Below, one piece after another: positions 32,233 to 40,696 of a stretch of DNA of 55,003 bases (position 1 is its first letter; every line of letters begins with the position of its first letter). A model generated the notes under the pieces. That model was not told the DNA's origin. It was given only the letters and a program-made list of their open reading frames with translations, and ran no database searches. The DNA lies in NCBI GenBank assembly GCA_021323635.1, contig JAJPKQ010000044.1:1-55003 (forward strand). Direction: 5' to 3'. This DNA comes from a bacterium (GTDB taxonomy: Bacteria; Actinomycetota; Thermoleophilia; Solirubrobacterales; Solirubrobacteraceae). The translations under genes were made by a program, and so were the position numbers.

Positions 32233-33156
32233 CTACAGCGGGCTGCGGCCGGAGGCAGCGCTAAGCGCCCGCGCGCGCAGCGCCGCCTCAAGTCGCTCCA
32301 GGGCATGGCGGAGCAGCTCAGACTCAGCCTGCGCGGACGCTGCGCCGGCGCTCTCGGTGCCGCTGAGCGCCGCGGAGGCGACGGGGGCGAGGGCGCCGCG
32401 CAGCTCCTCAAGCTCGCTGATGCGCTCGCGCAGGCCAGAGCGCTGCAGGCGCGGGCGGCCGCCGAGCGGGGATGCGGTCGGCAGCCGGCGAGCAGGCGCT
32501 TGCTGCAGGCGCTCTGCGGCAGGGGAGAGCTCGGCGAGCGCAGCGGCGAGGGCACGCTCGAGCAGGATCGCGCCAAGCGCAAAGCGCCCGCAGTCGAGGT
32601 CCGCCCGCGCGCGCAGCGCAAGCTCCTCGCAGAGCAGCGCCCGGGTGCGACCGGAGAGGATCGCCGCAAAGCGCTCCTGGGGCTCGGGCACGTGCCGCCG
32701 CCGGGCGACGCGCGCAAAGGGCGCCCGCTGCGCGTGCGCAGCGGGATCGGAGAGGCGGATCTCATGCGCCCTGGCGAGGCGGCCGTGCGCGAGCTCTTCG
32801 CCTGAGCCGTAGCCGGCGCGAGCCGCCTCGATGCGCGCCCATTCGGGCGGCGCGTGGAGGTGGGGGTCGGAGCTTGCGATGCGCGCTGCCGCGTGCACGC
32901 GCGCAAGCAGCTGCTGCAGGTGGGCGAGCTCCGCTGCGTGATCGAGTGCCTCCAGGCGCGCCTGCCCCTGCGCCTCCTCAGAGAGCGGGGGCGCGTCGAT
33001 CAACGTCAGCCGCGTGCGTGCCTCGGCGTGCTCCTGGACGATCAGCACGTGCTCGATCTCGCCGCCTTCAGCGCCGCGCAGGACGTAGCGGCCGGGGGCC
33101 ATCGGCGGGGCTCCGCGCAGCTCGAGCTGCAGGCAGTTGAACAGCATCCTTGCCAT
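32233..33156 (-). CDS. Conserved-looking hypothetical protein
   Basis: This 307 aa protein starts MARMLFNCLQLELRG and has a beta-rich first part (GRYVLRGAEGGEIEHVLIVQ, RTRLTLIDAPPLSEE). A mixed helical region around YGSGEELAHGRLARAHEIRL follows, then a basic RRRHVPEPQERFAAILSGR motif, and a long Ala/Leu/Glu helical C-terminus that may form a coiled coil. I do not recognise a named domain. The start at 33156 is supported by a leaderless -10 box. The gene is divergent from the phasin-like gene. Confidence 0.6.
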   Translation of the reverse strand: MARMLFNCLQLELRGAPPMAPGRYVLRGAEGGEIEHVLIVQEHAEARTRLTLIDAPPLSEEAQGQARLEALDHAAELAHLQQLLARVHAAARIASSDPHLHAPPEWARIEAARAGYGSGEELAHGRLARAHEIRLSDPAAHAQRAPFARVARRRHVPEPQERFAAILSGRTRALLCEELALRARADLDCGRFALGAILLERALAAALAELSPAAERLQQAPARRLPTASPLGGRPRLQRSGLRERISELEELRGALAPVASAALSGTESAGAASAQAESELLRHALERLEAALRARALSAASGRSPL

Positions 33157-33163
33157 CGCTGCA

Positions 33164-33169
33164 AGGCTA
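33164..33169 (-). promoter_or_regulatory. -10 box, leaderless (hypothetical protein)
   Basis: TAGCCT on the minus strand is 7 nt from ATG 33156, with no Shine-Dalgarno. Confidence 0.4.
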
Positions 33170-33222
33170 TGCTCTTTGGGTCGGCGCGGGGGCGCCGAGC
33201 GATCCTTGACCTTCAAGACAGC

Positions 33223-33867
33223 GTGCCGACCAACAAGCGAGCCACAGCAGCCAAGCAGGAGCGAGCGCCGCGCAGGAGCAGCGCGGGCGCCCGCAGCGCC
33301 CCGCGCAAGCGCGCTGCGGGCGCCGCCAAGGGCGCGGGCGAGGCGCAGCCCCAGCAGCCTGAGGCTGCAAGCGCGCAATCCTCCGCTTTCGACGACCTCT
33401 ATGCGCAGGAGGGCGCGGATGCGTCCGCTGAGGGCCAGGCTGAGCGCCACCACGACAAGCTCGGGCGGGCGCTCTCAGAGCTCTTTGAGAACCCGCTGGT
33501 GTCGGGGGCGATCGGGCGGGCGCTCGGGGCGCGCGAGCGAGCGGCGCAGGCGCAGGAGCTGTGGATGGGCGCCCTCAACCTGCCCTCTGCCGCCGACATC
33601 GAACGGCTCACGCGGCGTGTGCGCGCGGTCTCGCAGCGCCTGGAGGGGGTCGAGGACGGCGTCTCGCGGATCGGCCACTCCTTCGTGCAGGCAAGCGGGC
33701 TTGAGCGTCGGCTGATCTCGCTTGAAGAGCGCCTGGGTGCGATCGAGGAGCGCCTGGGTGCGATCGACGATCACCTCGCCTCCTGCGAGGGGCCGCTGCG
33801 GGCGCTGCGCAGCGAGCTTGAGGGGCTGCGCGGTGGGGCGCGCTCTTCGCGCTCGGGCAACCCCTAG
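33223..33867 (+). CDS. Phasin-like / PHA granule-type coiled-coil protein
   Basis: This 214 aa protein has a Lys/Arg/Ala-rich N-terminus (about 1-50), an amphipathic helical core (LSELFENPLVSGAIGRALGARERAAQAQELWMGALNLPSAADIERL) and a coiled coil with heptads (LERRLISLEERLGAIEERLGAIDDHLASCEG). The NLPSAADIERLTRRV segment resembles polyhydroxyalkanoate-associated phasins. The basic arm could bind DNA, as in PhaF/PhaM-type proteins. No PHA synthase is in the window. GTG 33223 is chosen over ATG 33169 because the latter leaves only 12 bp to the divergent gene. Confidence 0.55.
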   Translation: MPTNKRATAAKQERAPRRSSAGARSAPRKRAAGAAKGAGEAQPQQPEAASAQSSAFDDLYAQEGADASAEGQAERHHDKLGRALSELFENPLVSGAIGRALGARERAAQAQELWMGALNLPSAADIERLTRRVRAVSQRLEGVEDGVSRIGHSFVQASGLERRLISLEERLGAIEERLGAIDDHLASCEGPLRALRSELEGLRGGARSSRSGNP

Positions 33868-33882
33868 CGGGGGCGCAGCGCC

Positions 33883-35070
33883 GTGGCTTCGCTGACCCTC
33901 AGCGAGGTTGCCGCGGGGGCGGGCGTCTCGCCGGCCACCGTCAGGCGCTGGCGGCGCGCGGGGCTGATCCCGCTCGCGGACGGTGTCTGGACGCCGGCGG
34001 CGGCGGCGCACGTGCGGATGGTCGCGCGCATGCGCGAGCGCGGCCACTCGCTCGCCGAGATCAGACGCGCCGCGGAGTCCGGTCAGTTTGCGCCGGCCTT
34101 CATCGAGGAGCTGCTGCCCTCGGGAACGCCCAGCTACGACGTGCGGGCGGCGGCAGCGGCGACGGGGCTTGAGGAGGAGACGATCGAGCGCATCACGACT
34201 GCGCTCGGCGTCGGCGGGCTGCGCGCCGGCGAGCTGACGGCGGGGGATGTGGAGATGCTCCGCTACTACTCTGCGCTGCTGGGAGCGGGGATGCCGCTGG
34301 AGGCGATCCTGCAGCTGGCGCGCGTCTACGGTCAGGCCTTCGCCCAGATCGCGGATGCGGAGGTGCGCCTGGTCCACATCCATGTCCATGAACCGCTGAT
34401 GCGCGAGGGCGTCCCGGCGCTGCAGATCGCCGAGCAGATGGAGGGGATGGCCGCCGCGACGCTGCCGCTGGCGGCGCCGATCATGGACTACCTGCACGGG
34501 CTCTACCTGCGCCACTTCATCGAAGAGGACCTGATCGGGCACATGGAGGGGGAGGTGCGTCGCGAGGGGCCGGAGCTTGGGCGGATGCGGGTGGCGCTTG
34601 CCTTTGCCGACCTGGCCGGCTACACCCGCCTGACCGAGGAGCGCGGCGAGCAGGCGGCGGTGCGCGCGGTGGAGCGCTTCGTGGAGGCTGTGCAGCGCAC
34701 GCTGCCGGTGGGCGCGCGCATCATCAAGCACCTCGGCGACGGGGTGATGATCGTCGCCGCCGACCCGGTTGCGCTGTGCGGGTGGGCGGTGGACTTCCTG
34801 GAGCAGATCCCGGCGGGGGTGCCGCCGCCGCGAATCGGCGTGCACTGCGGCGAGGTGCTCTACCGCGACGGCGACTACTTCGGCCGCGACGTCAATCAGG
34901 TGGCGCGCGTGGTGGCGCGCGCCGGTCCGGGCGAGGTGCTGGTGACAGGCGCGGTCGTCGATGCCGCACGCGGCTCGACGGGCATCCGCTTCCACCCGCT
35001 TGGCCCGGTCGGGCTGAAGGGCTTTGCGCAGCCGACCGAGCTCTTCCGCGCGAGCATGCCGGAGGGCTGA
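33883..35070 (+). CDS. MerR-like HTH / class III adenylyl cyclase fusion
   Basis: This 395 aa protein begins with a MerR-type helix-turn-helix (LSEVAAGAGVSPATVRRWRRAGLI, 6-29) and its wing/dimer region (to about 70). Residues 85-225 are helical and resemble the regulatory domain found before some mycobacterial cyclases. Residues 237-395 are a class III cyclase domain with metal Asp243 (FADLAGYT) and Asp286 (HLGDGVM), Lys282, and the transition-state pair Asn338 and Arg342 in DVNQVAR, so it is probably active and makes cAMP. It may couple cAMP synthesis to DNA or ligand binding. Its stop overlaps tilS by one base. Confidence 0.82.
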   Translation: MASLTLSEVAAGAGVSPATVRRWRRAGLIPLADGVWTPAAAAHVRMVARMRERGHSLAEIRRAAESGQFAPAFIEELLPSGTPSYDVRAAAAATGLEEETIERITTALGVGGLRAGELTAGDVEMLRYYSALLGAGMPLEAILQLARVYGQAFAQIADAEVRLVHIHVHEPLMREGVPALQIAEQMEGMAAATLPLAAPIMDYLHGLYLRHFIEEDLIGHMEGEVRREGPELGRMRVALAFADLAGYTRLTEERGEQAAVRAVERFVEAVQRTLPVGARIIKHLGDGVMIVAADPVALCGWAVDFLEQIPAGVPPPRIGVHCGEVLYRDGDYFGRDVNQVARVVARAGPGEVLVTGAVVDAARGSTGIRFHPLGPVGLKGFAQPTELFRASMPEG

Positions 35071-36101
35071 TGGCGGAGGTGCTCGGCGAGGTATCGGAGG
35101 CGCTTGCGCGCGCCGGCCTGCGCGCCGGCGCGCCGCCGCTGGTGGTGATGATCTCCGGCGGGCGCGACTCGGTGTGCCTGCTCGATGCGCTCGCGCGCTC
35201 CGGCTGCGCCGCGCGCATGCACGCGCTGCACGTCAACTACGGCCTGCGCGGGTCCGAATGCGAGGAGGACGAGCGCCTCTGCGTGGAGCTCTGCGCGCAG
35301 CGCGCGGTGCCGATCACCGTCGCCTGCGCGCCGCAGGCGCCGGCGCGCGGCAACCTGCAGGCCTGGGCGCGCGAGTGCCGCTACCGCGAGGCGGCGGCGC
35401 TCGCCGAGGCGCTGGGCGAGGGAGCCCTGATCGTGACCGCGCACACCGCAAGCGACCAGGTCGAGACGATCCTCTATCGCCTTGCCGCCTCGCCCGGACG
35501 CCGGGCGCTGCTGGGAATGCCCGCGCGCGAGGGCACGCTCGTGCGCCCCCTGCTCTCCTTGACCAGGGAGCAGACGACCGCCTACTGCCGCGCGCGGGGG
35601 CTGCGCTGGCGGGAGGACCCAAGCAACGCGGCCGATCGCTTTGCGCGCAGCCGTGCACGCCAGGCGCTGCTGCCGGCCTTCCGCTCGCTGCATCCGGCCG
35701 CCGAGCGCAACCTCCTGCGCAGCGCGGCGCTGCTGCGCGCCGAGTCCGAGGTCCTCGAGCAGCTCGTCGAGCAGGAGCTTGGCGGCGGCGAGACGATCGC
35801 GATCGAGCGCCTGCGCGCCCTGCCGCGCCCGCTTGCGCGGCTGGTGCTGATCGAGCTTGCCGAGCGCGTCACGGGGGGCTTCGTGCCGCAGGCGGGCGAG
35901 CGCCTCGATGAGCTGATCGCACTGGGCGAGCGCCGCCGCTCGGGCGCTCCCAGGCGCCGGCAGCTGCACCTCGGCGGCGGCGCGGGCGCTGTGATCGAGG
36001 AGGGCACGCTGCGCATGGTGGCGCTCAGACGCCGCAGGGGCGGCAGGGTAGACTGCGGGCTCGTGGTGGGTGGCAGCGACGCCGAGCAGGGGAGCGTGTA
36101 G
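35070..36101 (+). CDS. tilS: tRNA(Ile) lysidine synthetase TilS
   Basis: This 343 aa enzyme modifies C34 of the tRNA(Ile) CAU anticodon to lysidine, so that it reads AUA and not AUG. The PP-loop is MISGGRDSVCLLDAL (SGGxDS), and HVNYGLRGSECEEDE, TAHTASDQVETILYRLA, REDPSNAADRFARSRAR are TilS signatures. ATG 35070 overlaps the cyclase stop. It is immediately followed by hpt, then ftsH, the usual actinobacterial arrangement. The product is essential in most bacteria. Confidence 0.92.
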   Translation: MAEVLGEVSEALARAGLRAGAPPLVVMISGGRDSVCLLDALARSGCAARMHALHVNYGLRGSECEEDERLCVELCAQRAVPITVACAPQAPARGNLQAWARECRYREAAALAEALGEGALIVTAHTASDQVETILYRLAASPGRRALLGMPAREGTLVRPLLSLTREQTTAYCRARGLRWREDPSNAADRFARSRARQALLPAFRSLHPAAERNLLRSAALLRAESEVLEQLVEQELGGGETIAIERLRALPRPLARLVLIELAERVTGGFVPQAGERLDELIALGERRRSGAPRRRQLHLGGGAGAVIEEGTLRMVALRRRRGGRVDCGLVVGGSDAEQGSV

Positions 36102-36653
36102 ATGCAGCGAGATGGCCAGATCGGAGCGGCTGAGGTCGGGCGCACGCTCGTCGATGCTCCCCAGCTGCGCGCGCGGGTGCGCGAGCTGGGGCAGGAGATC
36201 GCGCGCGACTATGCCGGCTCCTCCTCGCTGCTCTTGGTCGGCGTGCTGAAGGGCGCCGTGCTCTTCCTGGCCGACCTGATGCGCGCGATCGAGATGCCGG
36301 TGGAGGTCGACTTCATGGCCGTGGCCTCCTACGGCTCGGCGACGGACTCCTCCGGGGTGGTGCGGATCCTGAAGGACCTCGACACGCCGATCTCCGGGCG
36401 CGACGTGCTGATCGTCGAGGACATCGTGAACTCCGGGTTGACGCTGAAGTACCTGCTGCGCAACCTCGGCTCGCGCGAGCCCGCGTCGCTCGGCGTCTGC
36501 GCGCTGCTCGCCAAGCCCGCGTGCAGGCGCTCGGAGCTCTCGATCCGCTACGTCGGCTTCGAGATCCCTGACACCTTTGCGGTCGGCTACGGCCTGGACC
36601 ACTCCGAGCGCTACCGCAACCTCCCCTACATCGCTGCAATTGCAGAGGATTGA
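36102..36653 (+). CDS. hpt: Hypoxanthine phosphoribosyltransferase
   Basis: This 183 aa purine-salvage enzyme converts hypoxanthine or guanine plus PRPP to IMP or GMP. The PRPP-binding motif is VLIVEDIVNSGLTL, the flexible-loop region is ASYGSATDSSG, and VGVLKGAVLFLADL and the C-terminal VGYGLDHSERYRNLPYI match the family. ATG 36102 directly follows the tilS stop, and GGGGAG lies about 9 nt upstream inside tilS. Confidence 0.95.
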   Translation: MQRDGQIGAAEVGRTLVDAPQLRARVRELGQEIARDYAGSSSLLLVGVLKGAVLFLADLMRAIEMPVEVDFMAVASYGSATDSSGVVRILKDLDTPISGRDVLIVEDIVNSGLTLKYLLRNLGSREPASLGVCALLAKPACRRSELSIRYVGFEIPDTFAVGYGLDHSERYRNLPYIAAIAED

Positions 36654-36821
36654 GGCGATCCGGCGCCGATCGCGCAGGTCGTGGCGCGCTCCGGCGTGCG
36701 AGCGCCGCCGTGGTAGCCTGCTACACAGTGCAAAGTCGCCGATGACCTGTGAAGAGCCGCGCAGGGCGTGCCCGGCCAGGGCCGCCCGAGGGCACGCAGC
36801 AGGTGGGTCTTGAGGTTGCCA

Positions 36822-38765
36822 ATGAGTCGCTTTTTGAAGAACGCCGCGCTACCGATCCTGATCGTTGTGATCGTCGCGTTCTTCTTCACGCGCCTGCTGG
36901 CGCCGAGCGCGCCGGCGCCCCGGCACACCTACCAGACGCTGATCACCGAAGAACTGCCCCAGGGGCGGGTCGCGCAGGTCGTCTTCAAGCCGAAGGGCAA
37001 CGTGCTCGCGGTGACGCTGACCAACCACGAATCCTACGAAGTCGGCTACGTCGACTACACGGTGCCGGAACTGCTGAAGGAACTGCGCAAGGACCACGTC
37101 AGCTTCAACGTCGAAACGGACAAGAGCAACGTGCTGCTCTCGCTGCTTGAGTACATCATCCCCTTCGTGCTCTTCCTGGTCTTCTGGATCTTCCTGATGA
37201 ACCAGGTCCAGGGGGGCGGCGCGAAGGTGATGTCATTCGGCAAGTCGCGCGCCAAGCGCCTCTCGGCGGACTCGCCGAAGATCACCTTCCGTGACGTTGC
37301 GGGGGTCGATGAGGCGGTGGAGGAGCTGCAGGAGATCAAGGAATTCCTCGAGAACCCGAAGAAGTTCCAGGCGCTGGGCGCTCGGATTCCGACGGGCGTG
37401 CTCCTCTACGGGCCGCCCGGGACGGGCAAGACGCTGCTTGCGCGCGCGGTGGCGGGCGAGGCGGGCGTGCCCTTCTTCTCGATCTCCGGCTCGGACTTCG
37501 TGGAGATGTTCGTGGGGGTCGGCGCCTCGCGCGTGCGCGACCTCTTCGAGCAGGCCAAGCAGAGCTCGCCGTGCATCATCTTCATGGACGAGATCGACGC
37601 GGTCGGGCGCCATCGCGGCGCGGGCCTGGGCGGCGGCCACGACGAGCGCGAGCAGACCTTGAACCAGCTGCTCGTGGAGATGGACGGCTTTGAGGCGAAG
37701 GACAACATCATCATGATCGCCGCCACCAACCGCCCGGACATCCTCGACCCGGCGCTGCTGCGGCCGGGGCGCTTCGATCGCCAGATCGCGGTCGATCGCC
37801 CGGACCGCAAGGGGAGGGTGAAGATCCTGGAAGTGCACACGCGCGGCAAGCCGCTGGGGCGCGACATCGACATCGACGCGCTCGCGGCCCAGACGCCGGG
37901 CTTCACCGGCGCGGACCTGGCGAACCTGATCAACGAGGCGGCGCTGCTGGCGGCGCGCACGGGGCGGCGCGAAATCACCCAGATCGAGCTCGAGGAGGGG
38001 ATCATGCGCGTGATCGCCGGCCCGGAGCGCAAGACGCGGGTGATGAGCGAGAAGGAGCGCCTGATCACCGCCTACCACGAGATGGGCCACGCGATCGTCG
38101 GCCACTACCTGGAGAACGCCGACCCGGTGCACAAGATCTCTGTGATCTCGCGCGGGCAGGCGCTCGGCTACACGATCTCCCTGCCCAGCGAAGATCGCTT
38201 TCTGACGACCCGCTCGGAGCTCAACGACACGATGGCGATGACGCTAGGCGGGCGCGCGGCCGAGGAGATCGTCTTCGGCGAAGTCACCTCGGGCGCCTCG
38301 AACGACCTTGAAAAGGTCACCCAGACCGCAAAGCAGATGGTGATGCGCTTCGGCATGAGCGAGCGCCTGGGGCCGCGGGTCTTCGGCCATGACCACAGCC
38401 AGCCCTTCCTCGGGCGCGAGTTCTCGACGGAGCCTGACTACTCCGATGAGATCGCACGCGAGATCGACGATGAAGTGCGCTCGATCGTGGAAGCCGCACA
38501 CAAGCGCGCGCTGGACATCCTCTCCGAGCACCGCGCCGATCTGGACCGCATCTCCGAGATCCTGGTGCGCCGCGAGACGATCGAGCGCGACGAGTTCGAG
38601 TCCCTGCTTGCGGGCCGCAGCGAGGAGGAGGTCTTCGGCAGCGAGGAGCCCGCGGGCAGCGCGCCGCTGCCGGCGCCGCCGGAGCGCGCGCCGCGCAGGC
38701 GCGAGCGCGACCTGCCGCGCACCCTGCCGCGTCCGGGCCTGGCGGGCGGGGCGGCTGAAAGCTAG
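36822..38765 (+). CDS. ftsH: ATP-dependent zinc metalloprotease FtsH
   Basis: This 647 aa membrane protease degrades misfolded membrane and regulatory proteins. Two N-terminal helices (8-25 and about 109-127) flank an extracytoplasmic loop. The AAA domain has Walker A GPPGTGKT (197-204), Walker [16 protein letters not shown] and the second region of homology [20 protein letters not shown]. The zinc site reads HEMGH, where HEAGH is common, with the third ligand in [12 protein letters not shown] 36822 has GAGG 8 nt upstream. The C-terminal 35 residues are Pro/Arg-rich. A hairpin follows the stop. Confidence 0.95.
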   Translation: MSRFLKNAALPILIVVIVAFFFTRLLAPSAPAPRHTYQTLITEELPQGRVAQVVFKPKGNVLAVTLTNHESYEVGYVDYTVPELLKELRKDHVSFNVETDKSNVLLSLLEYIIPFVLFLVFWIFLMNQVQGGGAKVMSFGKSRAKRLSADSPKITFRDVAGVDEAVEELQEIKEFLENPKKFQALGARIPTGVLLYGPPGTGKTLLARAVAGEAGVPFFSISGSDFVEMFVGVGASRVRDLFEQAKQSSPCIIFMDEIDAVGRHRGAGLGGGHDEREQTLNQLLVEMDGFEAKDNIIMIAATNRPDILDPALLRPGRFDRQIAVDRPDRKGRVKILEVHTRGKPLGRDIDIDALAAQTPGFTGADLANLINEAALLAARTGRREITQIELEEGIMRVIAGPERKTRVMSEKERLITAYHEMGHAIVGHYLENADPVHKISVISRGQALGYTISLPSEDRFLTTRSELNDTMAMTLGGRAAEEIVFGEVTSGASNDLEKVTQTAKQMVMRFGMSERLGPRVFGHDHSQPFLGREFSTEPDYSDEIAREIDDEVRSIVEAAHKRALDILSEHRADLDRISEILVRRETIERDEFESLLAGRSEEEVFGSEEPAGSAPLPAPPERAPRRRERDLPRTLPRPGLAGGAAES

Positions 38766-38775
38766 CCGCGCCCGC

Positions 38776-38796
38776 AGCCGAGGGCGCTCCTCGGCT
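38776..38796 (+). terminator. Hairpin after ftsH
   Basis: AGCCGAGG and CCTCGGCT pair perfectly over 8 bp around a 5-nt loop, 10 nt past the ftsH stop. No U-tract follows, as is common in high-GC genomes, so efficiency is uncertain. Confidence 0.55.
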
Positions 38797-38949
38797 CAAG
38801 CTGCGACGGGGGCGCTGCGTATCCTTGGCGGCGATGCCGAGACTGCTTGGTTCCCGCGCTGCTGAGGCGCAAGGAGCGGGTATGGAGCGCCGCGCGAGGT
38901 CATTGTGGGCGGAGCGCCCCGGCTGCAAGCGTGAAACCCGGTCCTCGGC

Positions 38950-38955
38950 TATAAT
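38950..38955 (+). promoter_or_regulatory. Consensus -10 box of the NYN gene
   Basis: A perfect TATAAT sits in an AT-rich patch (TATAATCTATATATTG) unlike the surrounding GC-rich DNA. It is 62 nt before the GTG start, so this gene has a real leader, unlike many neighbours. No clear -35 is visible. Confidence 0.6.
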
Positions 38956-38967
38956 CTATATATTGCT

Positions 38968-39002
38968 CCCCGCCGACCGGTCGCCAGACCGCTCTGGCGG
39001 GG
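38968..39002 (+). promoter_or_regulatory. Hairpin leader of the NYN gene
   Basis: Two mutually exclusive stems are possible. One is CGCCAGA-CCGC-TCTGGCG (38982-38988 with 38993-38999), the other CCCCGCC with GGCGGGG (38968-38974 with 38996-39002). A GACCGGTC palindrome lies between the long arms. The leader could control translation or be a protein-binding site. Confidence 0.45.
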
Positions 39003-39016
39003 AACCTTAATTAGGC

Positions 39017-39649
39017 GTGTCTGTCGGGCTGCCCAGGATTGCCGTCTTCATTGACTGGCAGAACGTCTACAAGACGACGGCGCGCGAAGCCTTCGACCTC
39101 ACTTCATCTCCCAACGAGCGGGGAAACTTCGCTCCATTGAAGCTTGCTCGCATTCTGGCTGCGGGCAATGGGCGCGGCAAGGATGCCAGGCTGCTGCGCG
39201 TTGAGATTCACCGCGGCCTGCCAAGCTCCAGGTGGGATCCGGTGGGCTTCGGTGCGAATCGTCGGCAGGCCGCAGCGTGGCGCCGTGAAGCTGGCGACAC
39301 GATCGTGCCTCGCCAGCGTCCTCTACGCTACCTTCGGGGGAGTGCACAACCAGGGAGGCCGGTCGAGAAGGGCATCGACGTCGCGCTGGCGCTTGGAGTC
39401 GTTGAGGCGCTTCTAACGAACGTCATAGATGTGGCGGTGCTCTTCACCCACGATTCGGATCTTCGACCGGCTGTCGAGATGATCGCGCGACTGAGGGGAG
39501 CGAATCGGATCGAGACGGCAAGTTGGTCCAGTCGCAGCTTCTCTCGGCGCCTTGGCAAGGTAGATGGTGTGCATCACCATACGATCAGCCGCAGGGTATT
39601 CGAAATGGTTGAGACGCCGGTGAACTATGCGCACGTCCAAAACGTCTAG
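39017..39649 (+). CDS. NYN/PIN-like nuclease domain protein
   Basis: This 210 aa protein has the NYN (DUF88/LabA) fold: IAVFIDWQNVYKT with the first metal Asp, VEKGIDVALALGVVEALL with the second Asp, and DVAVLFTHDSDLRPAVEMIARLRG with the third acidic cluster. Such proteins cut RNA and some belong to defence or toxin systems. The base composition is visibly lower in GC and codon use less biased than the neighbours, suggesting transfer. It sits alone between ftsH and folP behind its own promoter and hairpin leader. GTG 39017 has no clear Shine-Dalgarno. Confidence 0.8.
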   Translation: MSVGLPRIAVFIDWQNVYKTTAREAFDLTSSPNERGNFAPLKLARILAAGNGRGKDARLLRVEIHRGLPSSRWDPVGFGANRRQAAAWRREAGDTIVPRQRPLRYLRGSAQPGRPVEKGIDVALALGVVEALLTNVIDVAVLFTHDSDLRPAVEMIARLRGANRIETASWSSRSFSRRLGKVDGVHHHTISRRVFEMVETPVNYAHVQNV

Positions 39650-39780
39650 CCGACCTTCTCTGACGCTCGCAAAAGCCGGCCGGCCGGGCGCGAGTTACAC
39701 CGGCGGGATCCCGGTCACATTCCTACCGATCGTGACCGACTGCGACACGATCGTGCCCCGCCCCTGTTGCACAGGCCTGC

Positions 39781-39786
39781 TAAACA
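39781..39786 (+). promoter_or_regulatory. -10 box of folP
   Basis: TAAACA, preceded by TGC (an extended -10 form), lies 7 nt before GTG 39794. It supports a leaderless start there and not at the upstream TTG. Confidence 0.45.
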
Positions 39787-39793
39787 CCCCGCG

Positions 39794-40696
39794 GTGAGGG
39801 TCACTCCGGGCAGAGGCGGCGAGGCGGAGCGCCGTGCGCAGAGCGCGAGCGAGGCCTTTGAGGAGGCGACGGGCGCGCGCTTGATGGGCATCGTCAACGC
39901 GACGCCCGACTCCTTCTCCGACGGCGGGCGCTATCTGGACCCGGCGGCGGCGATCGCTCACGGCCTTGAGCTCGCGCAGGAGGGCGCTGCGATCATCGAC
40001 GTGGGCGGCGAATCGACGCGGCCGGGCGCGCAGCCGGTGAGCGAGTCTGAGGAGTGCGCGCGCGTGCTGCCCGTGATCGAGGGGCTGGTGGCGGCGGGGG
40101 TGCCGGCACAGCTGTCGATCGACACCTGCAAGGCGGGCGTTGCGCGCCGCGCGCTGGCCGCGGGCGCGACCTTCGTCAACGACGTCAGCGCGCTGCGCGC
40201 CGATCCGCAGATGGCCGCCTGCGTCGCGGAGAGCGGCGCGGAATGCTGCCTGATGCACATGCGCGGGCGCCCGCGCACGATGCAGCGCGACCCCCGCTAT
40301 GGCGACGTTGTCGCGGAGGTCAAGCGCTTTCTGGCCGAGCGCCTCGAGCTTGCGCTTGCAGCGGGGATCGCCGAGCGGCGGATCGTGCTCGACCCGGGGA
40401 TCGGCTTCGGCAAGACGGTCGCCCACAACCTCGCGCTGCTGGCGCGCCTTGATGAGCTTGCGACGCTCGGGCGCCCGCTGCTGATCGGCGTTTCGCGCAA
40501 GTCCTTCATCGGCGCGATCGGCGCGGCGGCGAGCGGGAGCGAGGAGCCGCTGGCCGTCGATCGACGCCTGGCGGGCACGATCGCCGCCAACGTGCTTGCC
40601 TACGAGCGCGGCGCGCGCATCTTCCGCGTTCACGACATCGCGCCGGCGCGCGACGCGCTGGCGCTTGCCGCTGCTACGTTGGCGGGCGATGAGTAG
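39794..40696 (+). CDS. folP: Dihydropteroate synthase
   Basis: This 300 aa enzyme joins p-aminobenzoate to 6-hydroxymethyl-dihydropterin pyrophosphate in folate synthesis, and is the sulfonamide target. LMGIVNATPDSFSDGGRY and IIDVGGESTRPGAQPVS are the two family signatures, with LDPGIGFGKTVAHN and LLIGVSRKSFIG completing the site. The first 25 residues are variable. It overlaps folB by 8 nt, and folK follows, forming the folate block. No folE is present upstream, where many actinobacteria have it. Confidence 0.93.
   Translation: MRVTPGRGGEAERRAQSASEAFEEATGARLMGIVNATPDSFSDGGRYLDPAAAIAHGLELAQEGAAIIDVGGESTRPGAQPVSESEECARVLPVIEGLVAAGVPAQLSIDTCKAGVARRALAAGATFVNDVSALRADPQMAACVAESGAECCLMHMRGRPRTMQRDPRYGDVVAEVKRFLAERLELALAAGIAERRIVLDPGIGFGKTVAHNLALLARLDELATLGRPLLIGVSRKSFIGAIGAAASGSEEPLAVDRRLAGTIAANVLAYERGARIFRVHDIAPARDALALAAATLAGDE

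Noticed and set aside
32233-33453. Longer version of the hypothetical protein starting at 33453
   Set aside because: The first 99 codons run antisense through the phasin-like gene and are low complexity. A -10 box supports the start at 33156.
34896-36602. 568-codon minus-strand frame across tilS and hpt
   Set aside because: It is a shadow of two conserved, motif-complete genes on the plus strand.
38968-39002. Inverted repeats considered as insertion-sequence ends
   Set aside because: They are close together in a leader, with no transposase and no second pair beyond the NYN gene.
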